Both the position numbers and the translations under genes were made by a program. The notes beneath the pieces were generated by a model. That model worked only from the letters and a program-made list of their open reading frames with translations. It had not been told where the DNA came from and searched no databases. Of a DNA stretch of 64,000 nucleotides, positions 1-9,018 are shown piece after piece; positions within the stretch are counted from its first letter, which is position 1, and each line of letters starts with the position of its first letter. Source of the stretch: Vibrio ishigakensis (GTDB lineage: Bacteria; Pseudomonadota; Gammaproteobacteria; Enterobacterales; Vibrionaceae); contig NZ_AP024881.1 of assembly GCF_024347675.1 (NCBI RefSeq), positions 434,001-498,000 on the forward strand, written 5' to 3'.

Positions 1-293
1 AAGAGGCATCAATCCCTCTGCATGGCAGTATCATTTTGTCAGCCGACCAAGACATTCCTGCCGATCTTGGTGTGGTCAGTATTTGGCTTCGCCATAATGA
101 TGAATCGGTCGAAATCAGCGAAGATAACTTCGAGGTTGAGGCGGTTAACGAAAACCAATGGAAGATCTCCTTCAAACAAACCGAGCATTTTGAAGAAGAA
201 GTGGACTCTGTGGACATTGCCATTCTGATGGAAAATGAGCAGAAGAAGGTGTGGCTTGCTGAGCAAGGTGTGAAGGTCGACTTAGTTTTCTAG
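1..293 (+). CDS. C-terminal end of an unidentified protein (5' end outside window)
   Basis: An open frame runs from the left edge (first full codon at base 3) to a TAG stop at 291-293, so only the last ~96 residues are present. The residues are acidic and hydrophilic, with no membrane segment and no motif I recognise; the piece reads like a beta-rich or coiled soluble domain. An internal TTG or ATG start is possible, but the frame is open to the edge without a convincing ribosome binding site, so truncation by the window is more likely. It converges on arcA and shares a bidirectional terminator with it. I do not assign a function. Confidence 0.6.
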   Translation, partial: EASIPLHGSIILSADQDIPADLGVVSIWLRHNDESVEISEDNFEVEAVNENQWKISFKQTEHFEEEVDSVDIAILMENEQKKVWLAEQGVKVDLVF

Positions 294-312
294 AACTCCG
301 ATTTTAGATATT

Positions 313-340
313 AAAAAACCCAGCAAATGCTGGGTTTTTA
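313..340. terminator. Bidirectional Rho-independent terminator between the unknown gene and arcA
   Basis: Inverted repeat CCCAGCA / TGCTGGG flanked by an A-run on the left and a T-run on the right, so it can end transcription from both sides. It sits between two convergent genes. Confidence 0.85.
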
Positions 341-361
341 TGTATCTGAACTAAGTAAAAC

Positions 362-1078
362 TTAGTCTAGGTCACCACAAAAGCGGTAGCCTTCACCGTG
401 GATAGTCGCGATGATCTCTGGAGTGCCAGCAACTGACTCGAAGTGCTTACGGATACGACGGATAGTTACGTCAACCGTACGGTCATGTGGCTTAAGCTCA
501 CGACCAGTCATCTTCTTAAGTAGCTCTGCACGTGTCTGGATCTTGCCTGGGTTTTCACAGAAGTGAAGTAGGGCACGGAACTCAGAGCGCGGTAGCTTGT
601 AAGAGTCACCATTTGGGTTAACCAGTGAACGGCTGTTGATGTCCAGCACCCAACCATTGAAGGTGTACTTCTCAACGTTCTTGCTCTCTTCGTCACCTGC
701 TTGAGCTGCGTTCATTGAACGAGCTAGAAGGTTACGAGCACGGATGGTTAGCTCACGTGGATTGAAAGGCTTGGTGATGTAGTCGTCAGCGCCGATTTCA
801 AGACCAAGGATCTTGTCTACTTCGTTGTCACGACCGGTAAGGAACATAAGTGCAACGTTAGCTTGCTCACGAAGCTCACGTGCTAGAAGCAAACCGTTTT
901 TACCAGGAAGATTTATATCCATGATAACTAGGTTTACTGAGTGCTCGGAGATGGTTTGATGCATGGTGTCACCATCAACCGCTTCAAAAACATTGTAGCC
1001 TTCCGCTTCGAAAATGCTTTTAAGGGTGCTGCGGGTAACTTGTTCGTCTTCAACAATAAGAATGTTAGGGGTTTGCAT
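362..1078 (-). CDS. arcA: ArcA, aerobic respiration control response regulator
   Basis: OmpR/PhoB-family response regulator of 238 residues, the same length as E. coli ArcA and nearly identical through both domains. The receiver domain (about 1-120) has the acidic pair at E10-D11, phosphoacceptor D54 in VIMDINLP and the conserved TGR and KPF motifs; the C-terminal winged helix (about 135-235) carries the [14 protein letters not shown] recognition region. Phosphorylated by ArcB under low oxygen, it represses respiratory and TCA genes in the cytoplasm. No arcB lies in the window. The gene is monocistronic, with a terminator behind it and a perfect FNR box about 260 bp upstream, which suggests FNR-linked anaerobic expression as in E. 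coli. The identification is very secure. Confidence 0.98.
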   Translation of the reverse strand: MQTPNILIVEDEQVTRSTLKSIFEAEGYNVFEAVDGDTMHQTISEHSVNLVIMDINLPGKNGLLLARELREQANVALMFLTGRDNEVDKILGLEIGADDYITKPFNPRELTIRARNLLARSMNAAQAGDEESKNVEKYTFNGWVLDINSRSLVNPNGDSYKLPRSEFRALLHFCENPGKIQTRAELLKKMTGRELKPHDRTVDVTIRRIRKHFESVAGTPEIIATIHGEGYRFCGDLD

Positions 1079-1510
1079 TGCTCTACCTAAACTGTGCTTA
1101 ATTAACTATAACTATTTAAATACTAGGCAAAAAAATAACATTAAGGTAATGAAATTGTTTACAACAAATGCTGTAAATTATGATTTCAGTTCACCTAAAT
1201 GCTCCCCTCCATGGAACTTATCTAAGATAATTTCAAATCCGTAAAAATTTTTCATTCTTAGCCAATTTTGGACAGCATCATACCCACTTAACAGCTTTAT
1301 AACAATCTAACTCTGTTAATATTTTTCACTTTATTGATTTAAATCAATCCTTAAATTTTAACAAAACCTCTGCAATAGATTGCAAAACCGTGATGTAGCG
1401 CAGTTTTTCATCGGAATGAAGCCATACGGTAAACGGTCAAAAAATGAGTGCATTTACATTTGCTTGCAACTGTTTTGTTAAATGGGTTGCGTATTCATAG
1501 GTGAGATGAA
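1079..1510. other. 432-bp intergenic region upstream of arcA
   Basis: AT-rich DNA with no convincing ORF. It holds the probable arcA promoter: the FNR box at 1334-1347 and, on the minus strand, TAGATT at about 1309-1304 as a candidate -10. That would give a 5' UTR of about 220 nt. No clear terminator was seen for the upstream gene that ends at 1511. Confidence 0.6.
1334..1347 (-). promoter_or_regulatory. Perfect FNR box upstream of arcA
   Basis: TTGATTTAAATCAA matches the FNR consensus TTGAT-N4-ATCAA at every fixed position. Its centre (1340.5) lies 34 bp upstream of the centre of the TAGATT hexamer, close to the -41.5 placement of class II FNR promoters. The only gene it can serve in this orientation is arcA. 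Confidence 0.7.
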
Positions 1511-2005
1511 TTAGAAGCTAAAGCCGAGTTTAACCTCGATTCCGCTTTGCCACTCTTCATGTTCTAGGGTTGCTTTGAGGTTTAGGGTATCTGTCAGCAT
1601 GTATTTACCTGAGACCTCGGCGCTAACACCCTCATTAAGTTTGCTACCTTCAGAATTGCTTGGTGCTGTGTAGATAGCACTATTAACACTGAGCTTTTCG
1701 CTGAAGTGGTAGTTTACGCCACTTAGAAAGCCACGACTGGGCGTGTTGTCGCCGGCATTCGAAATACGAGTTGCTACGTAAAGGTCGACGTTATCCATGA
1801 CCGAGTAAGCGTAACCAGTGTCCATCTGCCACACATCAAACTGTTCACCTGAACTTGAGTCAGCAGTCATAAACACCTTGTGAGGGGAGGTTTCAGGTTT
1901 AAGCCAAGGCTGGCTATCCACTTGATTCTGCTCTGAGCATAACGCGCTTGGTAGGTATGACAAGGAGGCGATAGCTATGCAGGCTGGAATGATCTTGCTT
2001 TTCAT
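1511..2005 (-). CDS. Small exported, probably outer-membrane beta-barrel-like protein
   Basis: Not a family I recognise. I chose the ATG at 2005 because AGGAG lies 5 nt upstream and it opens a clean signal peptide (basic MKSK, hydrophobic core, cleavage near SALC-S at about residue 23); an upstream TTG would add 21 residues without a binding site. The mature part (about 140 residues) has alternating polar and hydrophobic stretches, repeated YxxS/LxVxS-like strands and a C-terminal phenylalanine (ending KLGFSF), which is the usual signature of outer-membrane beta-barrel proteins recognised by BamA. It stands alone between arcA and the thr promoter. A periplasmic beta-sandwich protein is the alternative. 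Confidence 0.65.
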   Translation of the reverse strand: MKSKIIPACIAIASLSYLPSALCSEQNQVDSQPWLKPETSPHKVFMTADSSSGEQFDVWQMDTGYAYSVMDNVDLYVATRISNAGDNTPSRGFLSGVNYHFSEKLSVNSAIYTAPSNSEGSKLNEGVSAEVSGKYMLTDTLNLKATLEHEEWQSGIEVKLGFSF

Positions 2006-2174
2006 CGCATCTCCTAATTTCATCCTTGAAAGAGAAACAAGTATGGAACTTGCTGAGTAAGTTGCCAACTTACTAGGTCAATATTCTGTGATCTTAAGCT
2101 CAATTTTTGGTCAGGTGAGTGCTTAAATGCTGGTCACCATAAATGAAAAATTATTCTCTATTGTTAATTTGGCG

Positions 2175-2203
2175 TTGACTGTTTTACGAAAAATAGGTAT
2201 TGC
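2175..2203 (+). promoter_or_regulatory. Probable thr operon promoter
   Basis: TTGACT (2175-2180), a 17-bp spacer, then TATTGC (2198-2203) as -10. Transcription would begin near 2210, ahead of the leader peptide at 2246. Confidence 0.6.
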
Positions 2204-2245
2204 TAGAGACAGTAAAGAAAACGAGTTAGAAAAGTTTTTATCTAT

Positions 2246-2314
2246 ATGTTTATGAATGGCCTGATTACCCGAATCATTATTACCGACACCGGTTGTGTTG
2301 GGGCAGGCTGCTGA
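2246..2314 (+). CDS. thrL: thr operon leader peptide
   Basis: A 22-residue ORF (or 20 from the ATG at 2252) containing the run ITRIIITDT, i.e. four Ile and three Thr codons within nine. It ends 14 bp before the attenuator hairpin and precedes thrA. This matches the role of E. coli thrL, where ribosome stalling at Thr/Ile codons under threonine or isoleucine shortage prevents terminator formation. The sequence differs from the E. coli peptide and is less Thr-rich. The binding site is weak, so the exact start is uncertain. Confidence 0.75.
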   Translation: MFMNGLITRIIITDTGCVGAGC

Positions 2315-2328
2315 GAGAAAGAATCTTT

Positions 2329-2370
2329 AAAAAAAGGCCTGTATCCCCACCAGATACAGGCCTTTTTTTT
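2329..2370 (+). terminator. Attenuator terminator of the thr operon
   Basis: Perfect 10-bp stem GGCCTGTATC / GATACAGGCC with a 7-nt loop, preceded by seven A and followed by eight T. It lies between the leader peptide and thrA, where an attenuator is expected. Confidence 0.9.
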
Positions 2371-2393
2371 CAATTTTGTTCAGGGAGAATGGA

Positions 2394-4853
2394 ATGCGAG
2401 TACTTAAGTTTGGGGGATCTTCGTTAGCTGACGCAGAACGATTTATGCGAGCGGCGAACATCATAGCCAACAATGCGGATCAGGAAGAGTTGGCAGTAGT
2501 TCTGTCAGCACCGGGAAAAACCACTAACAAGCTGGTTGCGATTATAGAAGCGGCGCTAGAAGGTCAGGACACCGAGCATAATGTAAAAGAGCTCAGAGTC
2601 GCTTTTGCTGAACTGGCTTCTGAGATTCAAGCCGCGCTACCAAACCTTCAGCTGGAAGAGTTCGAAGCTCAGGTTGAAGAATCACTAGGCAATCTAGAAG
2701 ATTTTATTCAAGGTATCCAACTACTTGGAACCTGCCCATCCCATGTAAATGCTCGCATCATCAGTAAAGGCGAAAAGGTTTCAATCCAGCTAATGAAGGC
2801 TGTACTTGAAGCGAAAGGCCAAGCCGCAGCACTTATCGACCCTGTTCATTATCTTTTTGCTCGCGGCGATCACTTAGAAGCTATGGTCGATGTAGAGCTA
2901 TCTACACTCAACTTCCAAGCCGCTCCACTTGCTAAGGGCAAGGTTCATATCATGCCGGGCTTTACCGCTGGCAATGATAAAGGTGAGCTAGTAACCCTTG
3001 GCCGTAACGGCTCTGATTACTCAGCTGCAGTGCTAGCAGCCTGTCTTCGTGCAGATTGCTGTGAGATCTGGACGGACGTAGACGGCGTTTACAACTGCGA
3101 CCCTCGCCTTGTAGAAGATGCTCGCCTGCTTAAATCTCTTAGCTATCAAGAGGCGATGGAGCTTTCTTACTTCGGCGCCTCGGTTCTGCACCCTAAAACT
3201 ATCGCTCCAATCGCTCAATTCCATATCCCATGTCTTATCAAGAACAGTTTCAACCCTCAAGGGGCTGGTACATTGATCGGCCTAGATACAGGCGAAGACA
3301 ATCTGGAAATAAAGGGCATCACAACCCTGAACGACCTGACTATGGTTAACGTGTCAGGCCCAGGTATGAAGGGAATGGTGGGCATGGCTAGCCGCGTGTT
3401 TGGCGCTATGTCATCTGCTGGTATCTCTATCGTACTTATCACTCAGTCTTCATCTGAGTACAGCATCAGCTTCTGTATTGAAGCACAAGACCGCGCTCGT
3501 GCGAAAACAGTACTGGATGAAGCGTTTGAGCTTGAATTGAAAGATGGCCTATTAGAGCCAGTGGATTTCATCGATGATGTGGCTATCGTGACCCTTGTAG
3601 GCGATGGTATGCGCACCTCTAAAGGAGTGGCATCTCGCTTCTTCCTATCCTTGGCTGAGGTTAATGTAAACATTGTTGCCATCGCCCAAGGATCATCAGA
3701 GCGAGCTATTTCAGCAGTGATCCCAGAAGATAAGATCTCCGAGGCGATCAAAGCCTGTCATGAAAATCTATTTAATTCTAAGTACTTCCTAGATCTATTC
3801 GTAGTAGGTGTGGGTGGCGTTGGTGGTGAGCTTGTGGATCAGGTTCGTCGTCAGCAACAAAAACTGGCTAAACAGGGGATCGTTATCCGTATCTGCGGCC
3901 TTGCCAACAGTAAGGGCATGCTATTGGATCCTGAAGGTCTGCCACTAGAACACTGGCGCGATCGCATGAACAACGCCTCTGAGCAATTCAGCCTAACCTC
4001 CCTAAGCTCTGTGGTTCAGCGTAATCACATCATCAACCCAGTATTGGTTGACTGTACTTCGAGCGAGTTTATCGCCGATCAATACGCCGATTTCTTGGCT
4101 GCGGGCTTCCACGTGGTAACCCCTAATAAGAAAGCGAACACGGCGAGCATGGCTTATTATCACCAGCTTCGCCAAGTTGCGCGTAGTTCTCGTCGCAAGT
4201 TGATGTATGAGACAACGGTAGGTGCCGGTCTGCCGGTTATCGAGAACTTGCAAAACCTTATCTCTGCTGGTGACGAACTAGAGAAATTCAACGGTATCCT
4301 ATCGGGCTCATTGTCATTCATCTTCGGTAAGCTAGACGAGGGGATGACCCTAAGCCAGGCGACCCAAGTAGCTATGGAAAACGGCTTCACTGAACCTGAC
4401 CCACGTGATGACCTATCTGGTATGGATGTGGCACGCAAGCTACTTATCCTTGCTCGTGAAACTGGTATGTCTATCGAGCTTGAAGATGTAGTTGTAGACC
4501 AGGCCCTGCCACCAGGCTTTGATGACTCAGGTAGCATCGAGGAGTTCCTAGAGCGTCTTCCTGAAGCGGATGCATACTTTAGCGAGCTATCAGCTAAAGC
4601 GGCTGAAGAAGGTAAAGTGCTTCGTTATGTGGGTGAGATCAACGAAGGTAAATGTCGCGTGACTATCGCCGCTGTTGATGAAAACGACCCGCTATTTAAG
4701 GTTAAAGATGGTGAGAATGCCCTAGCATTCTACAGCCGTTACTATCAGCCAATTCCGCTTGTGATGCGTGGTTATGGTGCGGGCACTGAGGTTACAGCAG
4801 CAGGTGTATTCTCTGATGTGATGCGTACTCTTGGTTGGAAGCTTGGGGTGTAA
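2394..4853 (+). CDS. thrA: Bifunctional aspartokinase I / homoserine dehydrogenase I
   Basis: 819 residues, against 820 in E. coli ThrA. The ATG at 2394 follows GGGAG and begins [10 protein letters not shown], the standard N-terminus. The aspartokinase part (about 1-300) keeps KFGGSS, the [10 protein letters not shown] loop and the [11 protein letters not shown] segment; two ACT-type regulatory repeats follow (about 315-460); the homoserine dehydrogenase part begins at the Rossmann glycine motif [11 protein letters not shown] (about 468) and contains the PNKKAN and GAGLPV segments. It catalyses the first and third steps from aspartate to threonine and is normally inhibited by threonine. First structural gene of thrABC, behind the leader and attenuator. 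Confidence 0.98.
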   Translation: MRVLKFGGSSLADAERFMRAANIIANNADQEELAVVLSAPGKTTNKLVAIIEAALEGQDTEHNVKELRVAFAELASEIQAALPNLQLEEFEAQVEESLGNLEDFIQGIQLLGTCPSHVNARIISKGEKVSIQLMKAVLEAKGQAAALIDPVHYLFARGDHLEAMVDVELSTLNFQAAPLAKGKVHIMPGFTAGNDKGELVTLGRNGSDYSAAVLAACLRADCCEIWTDVDGVYNCDPRLVEDARLLKSLSYQEAMELSYFGASVLHPKTIAPIAQFHIPCLIKNSFNPQGAGTLIGLDTGEDNLEIKGITTLNDLTMVNVSGPGMKGMVGMASRVFGAMSSAGISIVLITQSSSEYSISFCIEAQDRARAKTVLDEAFELELKDGLLEPVDFIDDVAIVTLVGDGMRTSKGVASRFFLSLAEVNVNIVAIAQGSSERAISAVIPEDKISEAIKACHENLFNSKYFLDLFVVGVGGVGGELVDQVRRQQQKLAKQGIVIRICGLANSKGMLLDPEGLPLEHWRDRMNNASEQFSLTSLSSVVQRNHIINPVLVDCTSSEFIADQYADFLAAGFHVVTPNKKANTASMAYYHQLRQVARSSRRKLMYETTVGAGLPVIENLQNLISAGDELEKFNGILSGSLSFIFGKLDEGMTLSQATQVAMENGFTEPDPRDDLSGMDVARKLLILARETGMSIELEDVVVDQALPPGFDDSGSIEEFLERLPEADAYFSELSAKAAEEGKVLRYVGEINEGKCRVTIAAVDENDPLFKVKDGENALAFYSRYYQPIPLVMRGYGAGTEVTAAGVFSDVMRTLGWKLGV

Positions 4854-4856
4854 CTT

Positions 4857-5819
4857 ATGTCGAGAAGTGTAACTGTATACGCTCCTGCTTCTATTGGTAA
4901 TGTGAGCGTTGGTTTTGACGTGTTGGGCGCGGCGGTTTCTCCTGTGGATGGCACTCTTTTGGGGGATAAGGTCACCGTTGCCCTTGGACATTCAGACTTT
5001 ACCTTGAAGGCAGAGGGTAATTTTGTTGCCAAACTGCCATCAGACCCTAAGCAGAACATAGTGTATGACTGCTGGAAAGTGTTTGCTCGTGAGCTGAAAA
5101 ATAAGGGCTCTGAGCTACTGCCAGTAGCTATGACACTACAGAAAAATATGCCAATCGGCTCTGGTCTTGGCTCGAGTGCTTGCTCCATCGTGGCAGCGCT
5201 AGATGCGCTAAACCAGTTCCACACTAATCCTTTAAGTGAAACTGAGCTTCTTGCCCTTATGGGTGAGATGGAAGGACAGATCTCTGGTGGTATTCACTAT
5301 GACAACGTTGCCCCTTGTTATCTAGGTGGCGTGCAGCTTATGGTCGAAGAGCTGGATATCATTAGTCAGTCTATCCCTAGCTTTGAAAACTGGTATTGGG
5401 TAATGGCCTATCCGGGTATTAATGTCTCTACCGCTGCCGCGCGTGAGATATTGCCAGCGCAATACCGTCGCCAAGACGTTATCGCCCACGGCCGTCATCT
5501 TGCTGGTTTTATCCATGCAAGTTACTCGAATCAGCCGCAGCTGGCGGCCAAGATGATTCGCGATGTAGTGGCTGAGCCGTATCGTCAGCGATTGCTTCCG
5601 GGCTTCCCCGAAGCGCGAGACTACGCAGCAACCGCAGGTGCATTGACCACAGGTATCTCAGGCAGTGGTCCAACCCTATTTACCATCTGCGATAGTTTAG
5701 AAGTAGCAGAGCGCGTTAAGGCGTGGCTGGCTACAAATTATGTTCAAAATGACGACGGTTTCGTGCATATTTGTCAGATAGACCAAAAAGGCTCGAAAAT
5801 TACAGGAAGCAATTTATGA
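4857..5819 (+). CDS. thrB: Homoserine kinase
   Basis: GHMP-family kinase of 320 residues that phosphorylates homoserine. The ATP loop [10 protein letters not shown] is at about 99-108 and the C-terminal glycine motif [10 protein letters not shown] at about 270. It starts 3 nt after the thrA stop and overlaps thrC by ATGA, so translation is probably coupled. Slightly longer than E. coli ThrB (310), mainly at the C-terminus. Confidence 0.97.
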   Translation: MSRSVTVYAPASIGNVSVGFDVLGAAVSPVDGTLLGDKVTVALGHSDFTLKAEGNFVAKLPSDPKQNIVYDCWKVFARELKNKGSELLPVAMTLQKNMPIGSGLGSSACSIVAALDALNQFHTNPLSETELLALMGEMEGQISGGIHYDNVAPCYLGGVQLMVEELDIISQSIPSFENWYWVMAYPGINVSTAAAREILPAQYRRQDVIAHGRHLAGFIHASYSNQPQLAAKMIRDVVAEPYRQRLLPGFPEARDYAATAGALTTGISGSGPTLFTICDSLEVAERVKAWLATNYVQNDDGFVHICQIDQKGSKITGSNL

Positions 5820-7096
5820 AGCTGTACAACATCAAACACGACGACGAGCAAGTCTCATTCTCTCAAGCCGTTCGTCAGGGACTAGGACGTAATCAAGGTC
5901 TATTTTTCCCAAGCGATATTCCGGATATGGGTGATATCGATGCTCTTCTAGCGGAAGACTTTGTTAGCCGTAGCAGTAAGATCCTATCTGCTCTGATCGG
6001 TGACGAGCTAGAAAGCGCTAAAGTAGCTGAGTTGGTAGATAATGCCTTTCAATTCCCAGCACCGATTAAGCAAGTTAAAGATGGCACTTATGCCCTTGAG
6101 TTATTCCACGGTCCAACCTTAGCCTTTAAAGACTTTGGTGGCCGTTTTATGGCTCAATCTCTAGCGACTGTCTCTGACGGTGGCAAGATCACCATCCTTA
6201 CAGCAACCTCAGGTGACACTGGTGCGGCTGTTGCTCATGCCTTCTATGGTATGGAAGACATCAACGTAGTGATCCTGTATCCGAAAGGAAAGATCAGCCC
6301 GCTACAAGAGAAGCTTTTCTGTACTTTAGGTAAGAATATCCACACTGTTGCTATCAATGGTGATTTCGATGATTGCCAAACACTAGTAAAAACGGCATTT
6401 GATGATGCAGAGCTACGTGAAGAGATCGGCCTAAACTCAGCGAACTCTATCAACATCAGTCGTTTGATGGCTCAGATCTGCTACTACTTCGAAGCTGCAG
6501 CTCAGCTAAGCAAGGAAGAGCGTGAGAACCTAGTGGTTTCTGTACCAAGCGGTAACTTTGGTAACCTAACCGCAGGCCTTCTAGCAAAAGCGCTAGGTCT
6601 TCCTATCAAACGCTTTATCGCTGCGACTAACGCGAACGATACCGTGCCACGTTACCTGACTACAGGTGAGTGGGATCCAAAGCCAACCGTGGCAACCACC
6701 TCGAATGCAATGGACGTAAGCCAGCCAAACAACTGGCCTCGTATCGAAGAGCTTTGTCAGCGCAAAGGTTGGGGATTGGATACCCTAGGTAGCGGTGCAG
6801 TGACTGATGCAGAGAGTGCAGAGAGTGTGAAAGAACTGAATGACTTGGGCTACCTGTGTGAGCCTCACGGTGCAATCGCGTATCGTGTGCTTCAAGAGCA
6901 GCTAAACGAAGGCGAAACAGGTCTTTTCCTATGTACTGCCCATCCGGCTAAGTTCAAAGAGGTAGTAGACGAGATCCTAGATACAGATATCGAGCTGCCA
7001 GGTCCTTTGGCTAAGCATGCTGCTATGGAGCTTCTATCAGAAGAGCTGAACAATGATTTTGAACAGCTTAAGGTTCTATTGAAGAAAGTGCAGTAA
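5816..7096 (+). CDS. thrC: Threonine synthase
   Basis: PLP enzyme of 426 residues that turns O-phosphohomoserine into threonine; very close to E. coli ThrC (428). The ATG at 5816 overlaps the thrB stop (ATGA) and gives the expected MKLYNIK start. The PLP lysine is K105 in [13 protein letters not shown]; the phosphate-binding SGNFGN loop and the TSGDTGAA segment are present. Last gene of the operon, followed by a strong terminator. Confidence 0.98.
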   Translation: MKLYNIKHDDEQVSFSQAVRQGLGRNQGLFFPSDIPDMGDIDALLAEDFVSRSSKILSALIGDELESAKVAELVDNAFQFPAPIKQVKDGTYALELFHGPTLAFKDFGGRFMAQSLATVSDGGKITILTATSGDTGAAVAHAFYGMEDINVVILYPKGKISPLQEKLFCTLGKNIHTVAINGDFDDCQTLVKTAFDDAELREEIGLNSANSINISRLMAQICYYFEAAAQLSKEERENLVVSVPSGNFGNLTAGLLAKALGLPIKRFIAATNANDTVPRYLTTGEWDPKPTVATTSNAMDVSQPNNWPRIEELCQRKGWGLDTLGSGAVTDAESAESVKELNDLGYLCEPHGAIAYRVLQEQLNEGETGLFLCTAHPAKFKEVVDEILDTDIELPGPLAKHAAMELLSEELNNDFEQLKVLLKKVQ

Positions 7097-7113
7097 GCCT
7101 CTGACTTAAAATG

Positions 7114-7144
7114 AAAAAGCGACAATAGATTGTCGCTTTTTTTA
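7114..7144 (+). terminator. thr operon terminator
   Basis: AAAAAGCGACAA / TTGTCGCTTTTT hairpin followed by a T-run, 17 bp after the thrC stop. Confidence 0.9.
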
Positions 7145-7158
7145 TATTTGTAGCTTAC

Positions 7159-7187
7159 GAAAAAGCCCAGCTAGATAGCTGGGCTTT
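7159..7187 (-). terminator. grcA terminator
   Basis: Hairpin AAGCCCAGCTA / TAGCTGGGCTT with a T-run on the minus strand. It faces the thr terminator, so the two convergent units each have their own. Confidence 0.85.
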
Positions 7188-7228
7188 GAATTTTTTCTAA
7201 ACCGGAGTTAGCGATTTACGGGTCTCTA

Positions 7229-7606
7229 TTATAGAGACTCAGTAAAGGTACGAGCGATAACGTCGCGCTGCTGCTCTGGAGTCAGAGAGTTGAAACGTAC
7301 AGCGTAGCCAGATACACGGATAGTTAGCTGTGGGTAGTTCTCTGGGTGCTTAACTGCGTCTTCTAGAGTGTCGCGCTTAAGAACGTTAACGTTTAGGTGC
7401 TGACCACCTTCGATCTTAGGTGCTTTCTCTACTGCAATTTCGCGGCTTTCGTATTCACCTAGGTCAGATGCAGGAATAACTTGATCTGCTTCGTAACCCG
7501 CAGCTGAAACTACACAACGTGCTTCGTTTTTCTCAGAATCTAGTAGCCAGATTGAGTTAAGTAGCTCATCGTTTGCTGCTTTAGTAATTTGGATTCCTTG
7601 GATCAT
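7229..7606 (-). CDS. grcA: Autonomous glycyl radical cofactor GrcA (YfiD)
   Basis: 125 residues (127 in E. coli). It is a spare glycyl-radical domain that restores oxygen-damaged pyruvate formate-lyase by supplying its C-terminal piece. The radical glycine is G100 in [10 protein letters not shown]; the C-terminal stretch after it matches the PflB C-terminus. Upstream are two FNR boxes with the same 53-bp spacing described for E. coli yfiD, so strong anaerobic induction is likely. The TAA stop codon forms the loop of a perfect 7-bp hairpin (7222-7238). Confidence 0.97.
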   Translation of the reverse strand: MIQGIQITKAANDELLNSIWLLDSEKNEARCVVSAAGYEADQVIPASDLGEYESREIAVEKAPKIEGGQHLNVNVLKRDTLEDAVKHPENYPQLTIRVSGYAVRFNSLTPEQQRDVIARTFTESL

Positions 7607-7709
7607 AACTTTCTCCTCAGCTTCAAAAATTAATTGTTTGTAATATGGATAAATCTTTTGGGGTCGGAACCTTGAGCATTCCCGTTCACTTTATGTTTGC
7701 TAATTTATA

Positions 7710-7723
7710 TTGATTTACGTCAA
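7710..7723 (-). promoter_or_regulatory. Promoter-proximal FNR box of grcA
   Basis: TTGATTTACGTCAA, one mismatch from TTGAT-N4-ATCAA. Centre 7716.5. It lies in the 323-bp divergent region between grcA and nfo; no good -10 hexamer could be placed with confidence. Confidence 0.65.
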
Positions 7724-7762
7724 AAAACAACTAAAAACCATATTTTTTTTGGGGTGTTTTCC

Positions 7763-7776
7763 ATGATTATGATCAA
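7763..7776 (-). promoter_or_regulatory. Distal FNR box of grcA
   Basis: ATGATTATGATCAA, one mismatch from the FNR consensus. Its centre is exactly 53 bp from the proximal box, the same distance as FNR sites I and II (-40.5 and -93.5) of E. coli yfiD. The rest of the 7607-7929 intergenic region is AT-rich with nothing else I can name. Confidence 0.6.
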
Positions 7777-7929
7777 GTTATAATTAAAACATGGTGTTAT
7801 AAAGGCTGTTTTTACACAATCGGAACAAATGCCACAATAAATGGTGTTATTTAACAACATTTAAACGAAATTCGATGCACTTAGTGTTCGGAATATAGGG
7901 CTAAATTAGCCATTTAAAGAGAAGATTTG

Positions 7930-8790
7930 ATGACAACAAACAAGTTTTTAGGCGCTCATGTCTCTGCTGCTGGAGGGGTTGAGAACGCCCCGTTAAGAGC
8001 CAAGGAAATTGGTGCAAATGCGTTCGCTTTATTCACCAAGAATCAGCGTCAATGGGTGGCAAAACCTCTCACTCAAAAGAGCATAGATTCGTTTAAAAAG
8101 AACTGTACTGCGCTTGGATTTAAAACAGAGCAGATTCTGCCACACGACTCTTATCTGATTAATTTAGGGGCTCCAGAGGCGGAGAAGTTAGAGAAATCTC
8201 GTGCTGCTTTTATCGATGAGATGGAGCGCTGTCATCAACTTGGCCTAACGCTACTCAATTTCCACCCTGGTAGTCATCTCAAGAAGGTCTCTGAGTCTGA
8301 GTGTCTTCGTTTAATTTCTGAATCTATCAATATTGCTCATAAGGCGGTACCAGATGTGATTGCGGTTATTGAGAATACCGCAGGGCAGGGGACGAACTTA
8401 GGTTGGCGCTTCGAGCATCTGGCTGAGATTATCGATCAGGTAGAAGATAAATCGCGTGTAGGTGTGTGCATCGATACCTGTCATACCTTTGCTGCCGGTT
8501 ATGACCTTCGTACTTTTGAGGCTTGTGAAGCGACCTTCGCTGAGTTTGATCGTGTGGTCGGGATGCACTATTTGCGTGCAATGCACATTAATGACTCAAA
8601 GATCGCCCTAGGTGGTAAGGTGGATCGCCACCATTCTTTAGGTGCGGGTGAGATTGGTTGGGACTGTTTCAAATTTATCGCTCAAGATCCGCGTTTCGAT
8701 AAGATCCCGCTAATCCTTGAAACCATTGAGCCGGAGATATGGGCAGAGGAAATTCAGGCGCTGAGAGCCTTTGAACAAGGGGTTACCTAA
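7930..8790 (+). CDS. nfo: Endonuclease IV (AP endonuclease)
   Basis: Zn-dependent TIM-barrel endonuclease of 286 residues that cuts 5' of abasic sites in base-excision repair. It closely follows E. coli Nfo: GAHVSAAGG near the start, [40 protein letters not shown] and a C-terminal [10 protein letters not shown] segment that together supply the zinc ligands. The ATG at 7930 follows AGAGAAG. It is divergent from grcA. The nearby ung gene acts in the same pathway, since Ung creates the abasic sites that Nfo cleaves. Confidence 0.97.
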   Translation: MTTNKFLGAHVSAAGGVENAPLRAKEIGANAFALFTKNQRQWVAKPLTQKSIDSFKKNCTALGFKTEQILPHDSYLINLGAPEAEKLEKSRAAFIDEMERCHQLGLTLLNFHPGSHLKKVSESECLRLISESINIAHKAVPDVIAVIENTAGQGTNLGWRFEHLAEIIDQVEDKSRVGVCIDTCHTFAAGYDLRTFEACEATFAEFDRVVGMHYLRAMHINDSKIALGGKVDRHHSLGAGEIGWDCFKFIAQDPRFDKIPLILETIEPEIWAEEIQALRAFEQGVT

Positions 8791-8852
8791 CCCTTTCGGG
8801 TAATATTTAAGCGCTGACATTGATCTTTTGGCACGCATCTTTCATTACTTAA

Positions 8853-8868
8853 TGTGACAGGAGTCACA
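8853..8868. promoter_or_regulatory. Perfect CRP-binding site between nfo and the small ORF
   Basis: TGTGACAGGAGTCACA matches TGTGA-N6-TCACA at all ten core positions. Its centre (8860.5) is only 26 bp upstream of the small ORF start codon. With a possible promoter TTGATC (8820-8825) / 17 bp / CATTAC (8843-8848), the site would cover the transcription start, a position typical of repression; that promoter is weak by inspection. Confidence 0.65.
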
Positions 8869-8886
8869 AAGTACAAGGAGTGTGCC

Positions 8887-8994
8887 ATGTTTAAAGCAGT
8901 TTCAATCATCCCTCAAGCTCGTCCTGTTCAACGTGGACAAGGACATTTTCGAACTCCACAGCGCGCACCACTGCACGCCCCAGCTAAGAAATAA
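8887..8994 (+). CDS. 35-residue basic small ORF, possibly part of a dual-function RNA
   Basis: ATG at 8887 is preceded by AAGGAG at 8 nt spacing, a very good ribosome binding site. The peptide starts MFKAVSIIPQARPVQRGQGH, is rich in Pro, Gln and Arg, ends APAKK, and carries a strong positive charge without a signal peptide. A perfect CRP site lies directly upstream. V. cholerae has a CRP-repressed dual-function RNA, VcdRP, encoding a 29-residue protein that binds citrate synthase. The size class, charge and CRP site here agree with that, but I cannot compare sequences or genome position. It could also be a separate small protein, or a chance ORF. Confidence 0.55.
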   Translation: MFKAVSIIPQARPVQRGQGHFRTPQRAPLHAPAKK

Positions 8995-9018
8995 TTTATC
9001 GGCGCTGTCGTTAGCGTT

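Noticed and set aside
3033..3260. Antisense open frame inside thrA (and many similar frames opposite srmB, secD, clpB and other genes)
   Set aside because: No start signal and no protein-like composition; the real genes on the other strand explain the sequence completely.
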